Numbered from the stretch's first letter, positions 41,396 to 50,115 are shown. The stretch is DNA of 64,000 nucleotides from Ruegeria lacuscaerulensis (GCF_013034685.1 NZ_WQGO01000006.1:248001-312000); one strand, 5' to 3'. Numbers and translations: made by a program. The notes: generated by a model from the sequence alone, not told the origin.

Positions 41396-41410
41396 TGTAA
41401 GTGGCTGTGG

Positions 41411-41926
41411 TCAGCCGCCGGTTCCCATTTCCAGAGTCCACCAGATTTTCCCGCCATTCTCCTGATGCCAGGCAAAGCCCATTTGTGTGGCCTTTGGGTC
41501 CAGAATAACCGAGCGTGGCCCCGGTTCCTGCATCCAGGCGGCCAGCGTTTCGGTTTCGGTTTCGAATGTCTCGGAAATTGCCTCGCCCAGAAATGTGCCG
41601 AAATATCCCACACGCGCCGCCCGGTCGATTGGCGAAGAGCCGTCGGACCCGAAATGCCATGGCCGGTTCTGACGCGCCATGTCCTTGGAGTGGGTCGCGG
41701 CAGCGGCGTTCAGCTGCGCATTCAGTTGAACCGGTTGTAGTCCCGACGCCTGACGCAGCGCGTTGACCGAATCAAGCATGCGGAATTGCAGTTTTTCGGG
41801 ATTGCCTCGAATCTTGTAGACAGTCGGCAAAGGACGCCCGTCGGCACCGTAAGTCGGCGTGCTGCTGGGGGTACATGCTGCCAGAGCAACGAGGCAAGCA
41901 AACAATAAAGAAATAATACGCGTCAT
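41411..41926 (-). CDS. CAP/SCP-domain lipoprotein
   Basis: The 171-residue product has a lipoprotein signal peptide with lipobox ALAAC (Cys about residue 18) and a CAP domain (about 50-165) with LQPVQLNAQLNAAAATHSKD, then FGSDGSSPIDRAARVGY and TLAAWMQEPGPRSVILDPKA. This is the bacterial YkwD-like family, of unknown enzymatic role and possibly an envelope or cell-wall factor. The conserved His of CAP domains is plausible in THSKDM. Monocistronic by context. Confidence 0.82.
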   Translation of the reverse strand: MTRIISLLFACLVALAACTPSSTPTYGADGRPLPTVYKIRGNPEKLQFRMLDSVNALRQASGLQPVQLNAQLNAAAATHSKDMARQNRPWHFGSDGSSPIDRAARVGYFGTFLGEAISETFETETETLAAWMQEPGPRSVILDPKATQMGFAWHQENGGKIWWTLEMGTGG

Positions 41927-42095
41927 GGTGGGCCTGATGTTTCTGTTGTCCTAGGGCATAGCGCGCTCGACGGGGTTGGGCAAACCTGCAATAGCCGATT
42001 CTCGCGTGATTTTGCCGGTTTGGTTTGCGAAAGACGCATTCTGGCAATAAAATACGTCAGTTTTTCAGATTTGGTATAGAGAGGGACCGCTCGAT

Positions 42096-42695
42096 ATGGT
42101 CAAGAAACCTATTCCGGCGACAAGTCGCCGCGTATTTCTGACGACCGCCACGGCGGCGCTGGCGTCACCTGCGATTGCGCAATACATCCCCGGTGATCCG
42201 CTAAGGCCGGCCCCAGAGCCCGAACCTCAGGTGCGCCGCAATATTTCTGGCTTCCGCGCTTTGGATTGGAAACCCTATTTCGACAACACTCGAAACGGCG
42301 CAATTTTGGTCGATACCATCTCACGGGCGCTACATTATTGGTCAGAAGATCAAAGTGTGTACAAACTGTATCCGTCTTCAGTGCCCTTGACCGAGGAATT
42401 GACCCGCCGGGGACGCACCAGCGTGATCCGAAAAGTCGAAGGTCCAAGCTGGGCGCCGACGCCGTCGATGAAGAAACGCAACCCGGAATGGCCGGACTAT
42501 ATTCCACCGGGTCCGGATAACCCGTTGGGAACGCACGCTTTATATCTAAGCTGGAAATACTATCGCATTCATGGAACCCACGATACGCGCAAAATCGGGC
42601 GTAGATCATCCAATGGCTGCATCGGTCTTTTCAACGAAGATATTGCCGAGTTGTTTTCGATGGCCAATGTTGGCACGCAAGTGTTGCTAATTTGA
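42096..42695 (+). CDS. L,D-transpeptidase (YkuD domain), Tat-type signal
   Basis: This enzyme cross-links peptidoglycan 3-3 or attaches proteins to it. The 199-residue product has a twin-arginine signal (SRRVFLTTATAALASPAIAQ, residues about 10-29) and a YkuD domain with HGTHDTRKIG and the catalytic Cys in SSNGCIGL (about residue 175). All catalytic residues present. It stands alone between the CAP lipoprotein (divergent) and a small exported protein. Confidence 0.88.
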   Translation: MVKKPIPATSRRVFLTTATAALASPAIAQYIPGDPLRPAPEPEPQVRRNISGFRALDWKPYFDNTRNGAILVDTISRALHYWSEDQSVYKLYPSSVPLTEELTRRGRTSVIRKVEGPSWAPTPSMKKRNPEWPDYIPPGPDNPLGTHALYLSWKYYRIHGTHDTRKIGRRSSNGCIGLFNEDIAELFSMANVGTQVLLI

Positions 42696-42834
42696 CGACA
42701 AAATCGCGCGTGAACCCGCTTGCGACGCAAGTTCCATTTGCATTCCAGTCGGATAGCTGGTTAGAAAAATATACGAGGTAAGTCTTGGGTGTGCGGTTTC
42801 GCTAGTTGGAGCCGTACTTATTCTGGAGGTTAAT

Positions 42835-43017
42835 ATGAAGAAACTCGTTCTCGCCGCTGCACTGACCGCTGCTGCATCGACCGCTTTTGCTGGCAACCTG
42901 GAAGAGCCGGTTGTTGAAGCACCTGTTGTAGTCGAAGAAACTCAGGGTTCGTCGCAGGGCATCATCCTGCCGCTGGTCCTGCTGGTTGTGGTTGCCGCAG
43001 CTGTTGCAGCAAGCTAA
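42835..43017 (+). CDS. Small exported protein with C-terminal hydrophobic segment
   Basis: The 60-residue product has a signal peptide (MKKLVLAAALTAAASTAFA), a short acidic and proline-containing stretch (LEEPVVEAPVVVEETQ) and a C-terminal hydrophobic segment (GIILPLVLLVVVAAAVAAS). A strong GGAGG site precedes the ATG and a strong terminator follows, so it is surely expressed. I know similar small proteins in Rhodobacterales but no function. An inverted repeat CTTGCG-A-CGCAAG (42719-42731) lies in its upstream region. Confidence 0.75.
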   Translation: MKKLVLAAALTAAASTAFAGNLEEPVVEAPVVVEETQGSSQGIILPLVLLVVVAAAVAAS

Positions 43018-43038
43018 TTCGACGAGCATAATACACAG

Positions 43039-43071
43039 AAAAGGCGGTGGAGCATTCCACCGCCTTTTTTT
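43039..43071 (+). terminator. Strong intrinsic terminator after the small exported protein
   Basis: GGCGGTGGA (43043-43051) pairs with TCCACCGCC (43056-43064) over a GCAT loop, flanked by A4 and T7. Works in both directions, also ending hemH transcripts. Confidence 0.9.
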
Positions 43072-43104
43072 ATGCGCTCATGCAGGCGCCGGATCAGGTC
43101 GGGT

Positions 43105-44154
43105 TTAGTCGAGCCAGCCCTTCAGATTGTCTTCGATGACCTTGCCAAGAGCTGCGATATGCGCGTCGTCGTCATTGAGGCAGGGGATGTAGGTAAAGCT
43201 CTCGCCGCCGGCTTCTTCAAAGCTTTCCTTGATCTCTTCGTTGATTTCTTCCAGCGTCTCGATGCAATCGGCGGAAAAGGCCGGAGCGATCACGGCGATG
43301 TTTTTCTTCCCCTGACGTGCCAGGTCCGCCACGTGATCGACCGTATAGGGTTTCAACCATTCCTCGGGCCCGAATCGCGACTGGAAGGTTGATACAAGCT
43401 GATCATCCGCCCAGCCCAACCGTTCTTTCAGCAGGCGAGAGGTTTTTGCACATTGGCAGTGATAGGGATCGCCCTGCTGCAAATAGCGGTCCGGCATCCC
43501 GTGATATGAGCAGACCAGAATATCAGGCTTGGTTTCCATCGCGGCGTAAGCCTGTTCCACAGATCCGGCCAGCGCGTCGATATAAGCGGGTTCGTCGAAA
43601 TAGGCAGGCACGGTGCGTGACGCAGGTTGCCAGGCTTCTTCCATCAGGGCGCGGAAGAACTGGTCATTGGCGGTGGCGGTCGTGGCGCCCGCATATTGCG
43701 GATAGAGCGGGAAGAACAGGATGCGGTCACAGCCCGCTGCCACCATTTCGCGCACCTTGGATTTGGTCGAGGGATTGCCGTAGCGCATACAGAAATCGAC
43801 CATCACCCGATCGCCATAGCGCGCTTGCATCGCATCGCGCATCTTGGCGGTTTGATCCTTGGTGATCGTCATCAGCGGGCTTTCGCCTTTTTCGTGATTC
43901 CAGATCGATTTGTAGGCCTCGCCCGAACTGAAGGGCCGCTTGCTGAGGATGATCCCCTGCAAGATCGGCTGCCATTTCCATTTCGGATAGTCGATGACGC
44001 GCTGGTCCGAAAGAAACTCGTTCAGATATCGGCGCATTGGCCAATAGGTGTAATCGTCCGGAGTGCCCAGATTGGCCAGCAGGATGCCGACGCGGCCCAT
44101 TTTGACCTTGGGGTGGTCTTCGGGGGCATGAGCGGGTCGAGTGGCGTCAAACAT
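43105..44154 (-). CDS. hemH: Ferrochelatase HemH
   Basis: HemH inserts ferrous iron into protoporphyrin IX, the last step of protoheme synthesis. The 349-residue product has the N-terminal ILLANLGTPDDY-type start (VGILLANLGTPDDYTYWPMR) and the metal-binding His block ILVCSYHGMPDRYLQQGDPY (about 195), then YTVDHVADLARQGKKNIAVI and the C-terminal CIETLEEINEEIKE, with a Glu-rich region. The ATG at 44154 has AGGAAAC upstream. Followed on the same strand by nothing; a terminator lies beyond its stop. Confidence 0.95.
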   Translation of the reverse strand: MFDATRPAHAPEDHPKVKMGRVGILLANLGTPDDYTYWPMRRYLNEFLSDQRVIDYPKWKWQPILQGIILSKRPFSSGEAYKSIWNHEKGESPLMTITKDQTAKMRDAMQARYGDRVMVDFCMRYGNPSTKSKVREMVAAGCDRILFFPLYPQYAGATTATANDQFFRALMEEAWQPASRTVPAYFDEPAYIDALAGSVEQAYAAMETKPDILVCSYHGMPDRYLQQGDPYHCQCAKTSRLLKERLGWADDQLVSTFQSRFGPEEWLKPYTVDHVADLARQGKKNIAVIAPAFSADCIETLEEINEEIKESFEEAGGESFTYIPCLNDDDAHIAALGKVIEDNLKGWLD

Positions 44155-44212
44155 GGGATTGTTTCCTGAATTCGTCGTGTTCCGGGCTGAGATAAACGGA
44201 AATGGTCCGCCG

Positions 44213-45043
44213 TCAATCGGACAGTTTGCCTTCTTTTGTCCCCAATGCATCGGCAAGGCGGGTTTGGGCCGATCCCGGGCGAAGGGGCTTTTGCTGACTG
44301 TCATCTGGGGACCAGCCGGTCAGGCAAATCAGTTCATAGGTGGTTTTCAACCGCCCTTGGGGGGTTGCGAAGTGTTCGGCGTATATCTGCTGGGCGCGGT
44401 CAAAGACCTGTCGCCGAGTGGGGCGTCTGATGCGGTCGGTTAGGCTGTTGGTCTCGCCCATTACGCGCAGATCCTGCATCAGATGTCGCAGGTCGCGGTA
44501 TTCGGCCGTCAGTCGCGCCGTGTCGGCCACCGGCAGGGCCAGCCCGGCCCGTTGCAGCAAGCCGCCCATATCACGCAGCTCTCCCATCGGCGCGATGCGT
44601 GGGCTGAGCCCGCCCGAGACCTCGATCTCGGCCTGACCCAATGCTGCGCGCAGCTCGTGCAGGGTTTCTCCGCCCAGACAGACCACCAGCAGCAGCCCGT
44701 CAGGCTTTAGCGCCCGATGGCATTGGATCAACTGGCCTACGGGGTCGTTGGCCCAGTGCAGCGCCATTGCGTGAATCACCAGATCATGCGCACCGGGGGC
44801 CAGGGCCAGCACCTCATCATCGGCCACGATCTGTGCCTCTGGGAACACATCCCGCCAGATATGGGCAAACGGCGTCACCACAGCCGGGGCCGTAAAGGTT
44901 TTGTTAACCATGCTGAGTCGATCCTGAACCTCGTCCACGGCGGCGCGGTGCAGGAACAGGGCCTCGTCCCGGGTGCGGGCGCGACGCAGGGTCAGGGCCT
45001 CGCGGTCGAACAGAGAGGGTGCGTTGGAAGCAGGCAGTTTCAT
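44213..45043 (-). CDS. Methyltransferase-like protein, NDUFAF5/BioC type, lacking SAM motif I
   Basis: The 276-residue product has the later part of a class I methyltransferase fold of the NDUFAF5 (C20orf7) group: HDLVIHAMALHWANDPVGQL, then HRALKPDGLLLVVCLGGETL and SPRIAPMGELRDMGGLLQRA. However, the glycine-rich SAM-binding motif (LDLGxGxG) expected between residues about 45 and 60 is missing; the sequence there reads TAPAVVTPFAHIWRDVFP. SAM binding is therefore doubtful. The ATG at 45043 is the best start. Possibly an assembly factor for complex I, by analogy only. Confidence 0.75.
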   Translation of the reverse strand: MKLPASNAPSLFDREALTLRRARTRDEALFLHRAAVDEVQDRLSMVNKTFTAPAVVTPFAHIWRDVFPEAQIVADDEVLALAPGAHDLVIHAMALHWANDPVGQLIQCHRALKPDGLLLVVCLGGETLHELRAALGQAEIEVSGGLSPRIAPMGELRDMGGLLQRAGLALPVADTARLTAEYRDLRHLMQDLRVMGETNSLTDRIRRPTRRQVFDRAQQIYAEHFATPQGRLKTTYELICLTGWSPDDSQQKPLRPGSAQTRLADALGTKEGKLSD

Positions 45044-45089
45044 AAGGCGCAAGTATCGCATCTGGCCGCGGATTCAAACCGCCCTTCAG

Positions 45090-45788
45090 ATGATCTATCC
45101 ACCGCGTTGCATGGGCTGCGGCGAGTTGACCGAGTCTGACTTTGGCCTTTGCGGCGCGTGCTGGCGTGACACGCCGTTCATCGGCGGGGTCGTCTGCGAA
45201 AGCTGCGGGTTGCCTCTGCCGGGCGAGGCGGATGGGTACCGGATCGAATGCGATGACTGCATGAAGACGCCCCGGCCATGGCGGGATGGACGGTCGGCAT
45301 TGTTGTATGACGGCAAGGCGCGAGGACTGATTTTGGCGTTCAAACACGGGGACCGGCCCGAACTGGCGCGCCCCGCTGCGCGCTGGATGACCGAGGCAGG
45401 TCGGGATTTGTTCCGCGAAGACATGCTTGTGGTGCCGGTGCCCTTGCATTGGTCCCGATTGCTGAAGCGACGCTACAATCAATCCGCTCTGTTGGCGCAG
45501 CATTTGGGCCAGCAAACCGGGCTGGAGGTCTGCCCCGATCTTCTGACCCGCCGGGTCAAAACGCCGGTTCTGGACGGGAAAACCGCCGCGCAAAGGGCCG
45601 AGACGCTGGAAAACGCCATCGCGCCCCATCCCAGGCGCATCAGCCGGATACAGGGTCGGGATGTCCTGCTTGTCGATGACGTGATGACCTCGGGTGCGAC
45701 GCTGGCGGCCTGTGCGCGTGTCTGCATGGATGCAGGGGCAAATCATATTTTCGTGTTGACCCTAGCGCGCGTTGCCAAGGATGCCTAA
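45090..45788 (+). CDS. comF: ComF family phosphoribosyltransferase-like protein
   Basis: ComF proteins are needed for DNA uptake in competent bacteria. The 232-residue product has two Cys pairs forming a zinc site (PPRCMGCGE...GLCGACW; CESCGLPLP...CDDCM) and a C-terminal PRTase domain with VLLVDDVMTSGATLAACARV. The ATG at 45090 is the first clear start, though the family often has about ten more residues; an upstream TTG exists at 45024. Divergent from the methyltransferase-like gene. Natural transformation in this organism is inference. Confidence 0.88.
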   Translation: MIYPPRCMGCGELTESDFGLCGACWRDTPFIGGVVCESCGLPLPGEADGYRIECDDCMKTPRPWRDGRSALLYDGKARGLILAFKHGDRPELARPAARWMTEAGRDLFREDMLVVPVPLHWSRLLKRRYNQSALLAQHLGQQTGLEVCPDLLTRRVKTPVLDGKTAAQRAETLENAIAPHPRRISRIQGRDVLLVDDVMTSGATLAACARVCMDAGANHIFVLTLARVAKDA

Positions 45789-45825
45789 TTCGCGCAGGAT
45801 TACGCGAAACCCGAAGGGATGATTT

Positions 45826-46083
45826 ATGAAACCGGTTGAGATCTACACATCGCCTCTGTGCGGCTTCTGCCATGCCGCCAAGCGCCTGCTGAAGCAGAAA
45901 GGCGTCGAGTTCAAAGAGGTTGACGTCTTCATGCACCCCAAACGCAAGCCCGAGATGATCAAGCGCGCCGGCGGCAAACGCACCGTGCCGCAAATCTTCA
46001 TCGGCACCCAGCACGTTGGCGGCTGTGATGAATTGTACGAGTTGGACCGTCAGGGCAAGTTGGATCGCCTGCTGGCGGCATGA
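45826..46083 (+). CDS. grxC: Glutaredoxin 3 GrxC
   Basis: The 85-residue glutaredoxin reduces protein and glutathione disulfides. The active site reads CGFC rather than the usual CPYC, in YTSPLCGFCHAAKRLLKQKG (about residues 11-14), followed by the cis-Pro motif GKRTVPQIFIG and GGCDEL for glutathione binding. The stop overlaps the next gene (nitrilase-type amidase) by four bases, linking glutathione chemistry in both products. Confidence 0.93.
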   Translation: MKPVEIYTSPLCGFCHAAKRLLKQKGVEFKEVDVFMHPKRKPEMIKRAGGKRTVPQIFIGTQHVGGCDELYELDRQGKLDRLLAA

Positions 46084-46910
46084 AGACTGCGCTGCTGCAG
46101 ATCACCTCGTCGGATGATCCGTCTGACAATCTGAACATGGTGCGCGCCCTGATGGCTGAGGCGGCCGCGCGGGGCGCGCAATTCATCCTGACACCCGAGG
46201 TGACGAACTGCGTCTCGACCTCGACCACGCGGCAACGCGAGGTGTTGCAGCACGAAGAAGATGACCAGACGCTGGCGGGCTTGCGTGAACAGGCTGCTGC
46301 GCTGGGCGTGTGGCTGCTGATCGGCTCGCTTGGGATCAAGACGCACGACGCCGATGGGCGCTTTGCCAACCGGTCGTTCATGATCGACCCGCAAGGGCAG
46401 ATCGTGGCGCGCTATGACAAGATCCATATGTTCGACGTGCAGGTCTCGGAAACCGAAACCTTCCGCGAGTCGAAGAACTATCGCCCCGGCGACCGGGCCG
46501 TGATTGCGCAGACCGATTTCGGTAAGGTCGGCATGGCCATTTGCTATGACATCCGTTTTCCGCACCTCTTTGCTGCCTTGGCGCAGGCGGGTGCGCGAAT
46601 TCTGACCGTTCCGGCGGCGTTTTCTCCGGTCACGGGCAAGGCGCATTGGGAATCGCTGCTGCGCGCGCGGGCGATTGAGACCGGCTGTTGGGTGCTGGCC
46701 CCGGCGCAAACGGGTGCGCACCCGAAAACGCGCGGAAAAACACGACATACGCATGGCCACACCATGGCCATTGCCCCGTGGGGAGAGGTCGTCATCGACG
46801 CAGGCACCGATCCGGGCATTCACATTTTCGATTTGGATGATAGTTCTGTGTCAGAGGCGCGCCGCCGCGTGCCCTCATTGACGCACCTGCGGCCCTTCGA
46901 AGGGCCCTGA
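46080..46910 (+). CDS. Nitrilase-superfamily amidase, Nit1-like
   Basis: The 276-residue product is a carbon-nitrogen hydrolase with the catalytic triad visible: Glu in LTPEVTN (about residue 40), Lys in RYDKIHMFDV (about 114) and Cys in GMAICYDIRFP (about 152). Closest to Nit1, which hydrolyses deaminated glutathione, a metabolite-repair role that fits the tight coupling to grxC upstream (four-base overlap). Substrate inferred. An N-acyl amidase or omega-amidase is the alternative. Confidence 0.85.
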   Translation: MKTALLQITSSDDPSDNLNMVRALMAEAAARGAQFILTPEVTNCVSTSTTRQREVLQHEEDDQTLAGLREQAAALGVWLLIGSLGIKTHDADGRFANRSFMIDPQGQIVARYDKIHMFDVQVSETETFRESKNYRPGDRAVIAQTDFGKVGMAICYDIRFPHLFAALAQAGARILTVPAAFSPVTGKAHWESLLRARAIETGCWVLAPAQTGAHPKTRGKTRHTHGHTMAIAPWGEVVIDAGTDPGIHIFDLDDSSVSEARRRVPSLTHLRPFEGP

Positions 46911-46924
46911 CCCAAGATCGGACC

Positions 46925-47365
46925 ATGGCAGACGACACCAATGCCCTTGCGGTCACGCTGTTCAGCGAGATCCTGACCGCAGACCAACTATTGCGCAACC
47001 GGCTCAGCCGGGTGCTGCCCAAGGGCATGGAGATCTCGCATTTCTCGGTGCTGAACCATCTGGTGTTCGTGGGCGATGAGCGAACGCCCGCGCAACTGGC
47101 CAGCACATTCCACGTCACGCGCGGGGCGATGACCAATACCTTGGCTAAGCTGGAATGGGCCGGATACATCCACATCCGCCCCGACTGGGACGATGCCCGC
47201 CGCAAGATGGTCGCCATCAGCCCCGCCGGTCGTCGCGCGCGCGATCAGGCGATTTCGTCGATAGCCCCGCTGATCAACCGTGTGGTCGGAGAGCTTGGGC
47301 CGGAACGCGTCCGCAGCACGTTGCCGGTGCTGCGGGATTTACGATTGCAGTTGGAGGGGGAGTAG
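46925..47365 (+). CDS. MarR family transcriptional regulator
   Basis: The 146-residue product is a winged-helix regulator with the MarR pattern (residues 30-110, TPAQLASTFHVTRGAMTNTL and GYIHIRPDWDDARRKMVAIS). It lies 15 bases after the Nit1-like gene on the same strand and converges on ubiG with a two-base gap. Targets and ligand unknown. No cysteine stands out as a redox sensor. Confidence 0.9.
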   Translation: MADDTNALAVTLFSEILTADQLLRNRLSRVLPKGMEISHFSVLNHLVFVGDERTPAQLASTFHVTRGAMTNTLAKLEWAGYIHIRPDWDDARRKMVAISPAGRRARDQAISSIAPLINRVVGELGPERVRSTLPVLRDLRLQLEGE

Positions 47366-47367
47366 CC

Positions 47368-48114
47368 TCAGGCAGGCTTCACACTCGCCGTCACATAATT
47401 CACGCTCAGATCTCGGTCCGAGATCGACCAGCTCCACAGGATCGGATTAAACACAAATCCCTTGCGGTCCACTGGCTCCAGCCCGGCTTGGCGCAGCAGG
47501 TCGAACAGCTCATCGGGTGTGATGAACTTGTTCCACTCATGCGTGCCCCGCGGCAGCCAGCGCATAACAACCTCGGCCCCGAAGATGGCCATAGCGTAGG
47601 ATTTCGGGTTGCGGTTGATGGTCGAACAAACTTGCAGTCCGCCGGGTTTCAACAATTGCTGAGTGGCGGTGAGATAGCCCAGCGGGTCGGCCACATGCTC
47701 GACCACTTCCATGTTCAGCACCACGTCGAACTGTTCGCCCGCGGCGGCCATGTCCTCGGCGGTGGTGTGGCGATAGTCGATGTCCAGCCCCGATTGTTCG
47801 GCATGGATGCGGGCGACGGGCAGGTTGCGTTCAGCAGCGTCGGCGCCCACGACCGTCGCGCCCAAACGCGCCATCGGTTCGCTCAGCAGCCCTCCGCCGC
47901 AGCCGATATCCAGCAGGCGCAGCCCCTCAAAGGGCTTCGCGGTCGTCAGGTCACGGTCAAATTCACCGGCAATCTGCTGCGTGATATAGTCCAGACGGCA
48001 CGGATTGAGCATGTGCAGAGGTTTGAATTTCCCATGCGGGTCCCACCATTCTGCGGCCATTGCCTCGAATTTTGCGATCTCGGACGGGTCAACCGTGTTC
48101 GGATGCGCTTGCAT
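47368..48114 (-). CDS. ubiG: Ubiquinone biosynthesis O-methyltransferase UbiG
   Basis: UbiG performs both O-methylations in ubiquinone synthesis. The 248-residue product has the start [23 protein letters not shown] motif [19 protein letters not shown] (about residues 65-82), [19 protein letters not shown] and the [15 protein letters not shown] block, all typical of UbiG. A 50-base divergent gap separates it from pip. Confidence 0.95.
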   Translation of the reverse strand: MQAHPNTVDPSEIAKFEAMAAEWWDPHGKFKPLHMLNPCRLDYITQQIAGEFDRDLTTAKPFEGLRLLDIGCGGGLLSEPMARLGATVVGADAAERNLPVARIHAEQSGLDIDYRHTTAEDMAAAGEQFDVVLNMEVVEHVADPLGYLTATQQLLKPGGLQVCSTINRNPKSYAMAIFGAEVVMRWLPRGTHEWNKFITPDELFDLLRQAGLEPVDRKGFVFNPILWSWSISDRDLSVNYVTASVKPA

Positions 48115-48164
48115 TCCTGTCTCCGTGTGCTCTTTTACGTTTAAAGACTATATATAGGGCCCTA

Positions 48165-49142
48165 ATGGATAAGTACCCGGACCAAAAGCGCGCAGTTCAA
48201 TATCTGTACCCGCCGATCGACCCGTTCGATCAGCGCATGGTCGATGTGGGCGATGGGCACCGTATTTATATGGAGCAATGCGGCAATCCCGAAGGCTTGC
48301 CGGTCGTGATCCTGCATGGCGGCCCCGGTGGCGGGTGCAGCCCAGCGATGCGGCGCTATTTCGATCCGCGTGTGTTCCGGGTGATTCTGTTTGATCAACG
48401 CGGGTGCGGGCGGTCGCGGCCCCATGCGTCGGTGGTGGACAACACGACGTGGGATCTGGTGGAGGACATCGAGCGGTTGCGGACGCTGCTGGATATCGAC
48501 GACTGGACGGTGTTTGGCGGCAGCTGGGGGGCGACCTTGGCGCTGATCTATGCACAGGCGCATCCAGACCGCGTCAATCGGCTGGTGCTGCGCGGCGTAT
48601 TTCTGGCCACTCAGGCCGAGCTGGATTGGTTCTATGGCGGCGGCGCGGGCAAGTTCTGGCCCGAGCAATGGGCGAAATTCACCGCTTTGCTGACCGAGGA
48701 TGAATTGTCGGACACAATCGGCGCTTATCACAAACGCCTGTTCTCGGGCGATCGGGCGACGGAAATCCTGTATGCGCGGGCCTGGTCGGCGTGGGAGAAC
48801 GCGCTAGCTTCGATCCACTCGCACGGGTCCACGGGGGAAAGCCCCGGAGAATACGCGCGTGCCTTTGCGCGGCTTGAGAATCATTACTTCACCCATGGCG
48901 CGTTTCTTGAGAAGGACGGTCAGATTTTGGATCAGGTGGATCGGATCGCCCATATCCCCTGCCATATCGTGCAGGGGCGCTATGACATGATCTGCCCGCC
49001 GCAGGCCGCGTGGTCTTTGGCCGAACGTTGGCCCAATGCTGAGCTGAAGATGGTGCGACAAGCAGGCCATGCCCTGTCCGAACCCGGCATCAGCGCCGAG
49101 CTGGTGCGCATCATGGACCGCGTGGCGGAGGGCATCGCATGA
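48165..49142 (+). CDS. pip: Prolyl aminopeptidase (proline iminopeptidase)
   Basis: This alpha/beta hydrolase removes N-terminal proline from peptides. The 325-residue product has LYPPIDPFDQRMVDVGDGHR, the oxyanion motif HGGPGGGCSP (about residues 44-53), the nucleophile elbow GGSWGATLAL (Ser about 117), the Asp in RYDMICPP and the His in RQAGHALSE. The ATG at 48165 gives the family N-terminus; the longer frame crosses the ubiG promoter. The stop overlaps the next gene by four bases. Confidence 0.93.
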   Translation: MDKYPDQKRAVQYLYPPIDPFDQRMVDVGDGHRIYMEQCGNPEGLPVVILHGGPGGGCSPAMRRYFDPRVFRVILFDQRGCGRSRPHASVVDNTTWDLVEDIERLRTLLDIDDWTVFGGSWGATLALIYAQAHPDRVNRLVLRGVFLATQAELDWFYGGGAGKFWPEQWAKFTALLTEDELSDTIGAYHKRLFSGDRATEILYARAWSAWENALASIHSHGSTGESPGEYARAFARLENHYFTHGAFLEKDGQILDQVDRIAHIPCHIVQGRYDMICPPQAAWSLAERWPNAELKMVRQAGHALSEPGISAELVRIMDRVAEGIA

Positions 49143-49957
49143 CCCGGATGGACCGTCGTGCCTTATTTGCCTCGGGTGCTGCGGCGGCTTTGCTGGCGGC
49201 CACAGGGACCTCGCTGGCGGATACGCCCAAAAAGGGCGGAACGCTGCGGCTGGCCGTGCCACGTGATGACAGTTTGGAGCAGATTGCGCGTGGGGCTGTC
49301 TTTGACACTCTGACCGAGATCGCGCCTGATGGCACTCTGCGCGGCGAATTGGCGACCGGGTGGCACACCGATGCGGATGCGCGAGTCTGGAGCTTTGACC
49401 TGCGCGGCGATGTGACCTTCCATGACGGCGGGGCGCTGGATGTGGCGGATGTGGTGTCGGTGCTGCAACAGGTCGGACGGGCCGAGGCGCTGACGGCGGC
49501 TTCGGTGCGGCTGGAACTGACCGAGGCCAATCCCGGCCTGCCGTTCCTGCTGGCCGATACGCGGTTCGTCATCACGCGCGATGGGCAGGGCGTGACGCCC
49601 TTGCACGCCGCCAATGGCACCGGGTGCTACCGGGTTGAACGGGCCCAGGATAATCGGCATTTTCTGGGCCGCCGGGTGGCGGATCACTACAAGGATGGAC
49701 AGGCCGGTTGGGCCGACGCGCTTGAGGTGATCGTGATCCCTGACGCCCGCGTCCGGGCCGAGGCGTTGCGCGACGGGTACGTGGATGTCGCGGCGCTGCC
49801 AGATCGTGATGGGCTGATGGATCAGCGCGGCCTGCGCTATCACCCCAGCCAAGATGACATGGCGCTGGCCGTGGCCGGACAGGTGGGTATGCCACGCCAG
49901 ATCGGGGGTCGCGCGCTGGACGACGGGCGGATCGCCGAACGGTGGTGGCTGGCCTGA
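49139..49957 (+). CDS. Short solute-binding protein, peptide-ABC (SBP_bac_5) type
   Basis: The 272-residue product has a Tat-like signal (RMDRRALFASGAAAALLAAT) and the start of an SBP_bac_5 domain: KKGGTLRLAVPRDDSLEQ, then LATGWHTDADARVWSFDLRG, DVTFHDGGALDVADVVSVLQ. Normal family members are about 500 residues; this one ends after the first lobe plus a short tail, so it cannot close on a peptide the usual way. It may be a truncated derivative that still has some role, or a remnant. It overlaps pip by four bases; no permease genes are nearby. Confidence 0.7.
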   Translation: MTRMDRRALFASGAAAALLAATGTSLADTPKKGGTLRLAVPRDDSLEQIARGAVFDTLTEIAPDGTLRGELATGWHTDADARVWSFDLRGDVTFHDGGALDVADVVSVLQQVGRAEALTAASVRLELTEANPGLPFLLADTRFVITRDGQGVTPLHAANGTGCYRVERAQDNRHFLGRRVADHYKDGQAGWADALEVIVIPDARVRAEALRDGYVDVAALPDRDGLMDQRGLRYHPSQDDMALAVAGQVGMPRQIGGRALDDGRIAERWWLA

Positions 49958-49981
49958 CCTGATCACGTTTCACGCCGGGGG

Positions 49982-50010
49982 TTGCAGACTCGGGAAAGCC
50001 TGCGTATATG
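49982..50010 (+). promoter_or_regulatory. Weak candidate promoter for rimP-nusA-ylxR-infB
   Basis: TTGCAG (49982-49987) and TATATG (50005-50010) with a 17-base spacer. Each hexamer matches the sigma-70 consensus only partly, but spacing is ideal and it is the best placed pair upstream of the leader terminator. Transcripts would start near 50017. Confidence 0.35.
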
Positions 50011-50065
50011 CAGTTGCAACAGCGGCGCGTTGGACTTCTGGTTCAAGGCTCCACCGGAAAATACG

Positions 50066-50088
50066 ACGGGCCGCGCGCCCGTTTTTTT
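50066..50088 (+). terminator. Intrinsic terminator in the rimP leader (possible attenuator)
   Basis: Stem ACGGGC (50066-50071) with GCCCGT (50077-50082), a 5-base loop and a run of T (50082-50088). It lies only 27 bases before the rimP start, too close for a full promoter in between, so the rimP-nusA-infB transcript must read through it. GGCGCG (50024-50029) can pair with CGCGCC (50074-50079) in the downstream arm, a possible antiterminator. Confidence 0.7.
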
Positions 50089-50115
50089 GTGCCCGATTGA
50101 AGGGTAGAGATCTGA

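Noticed and set aside
50034-50060. GGTTCAAGGCTCCACC, resembling a tRNA T-arm and 3' end upstream of rimP (E. coli has metY there)
   Set aside because: No matching acceptor, D-arm or anticodon stem can be drawn in the preceding 70 bases; it is part of the leader before the attenuator.
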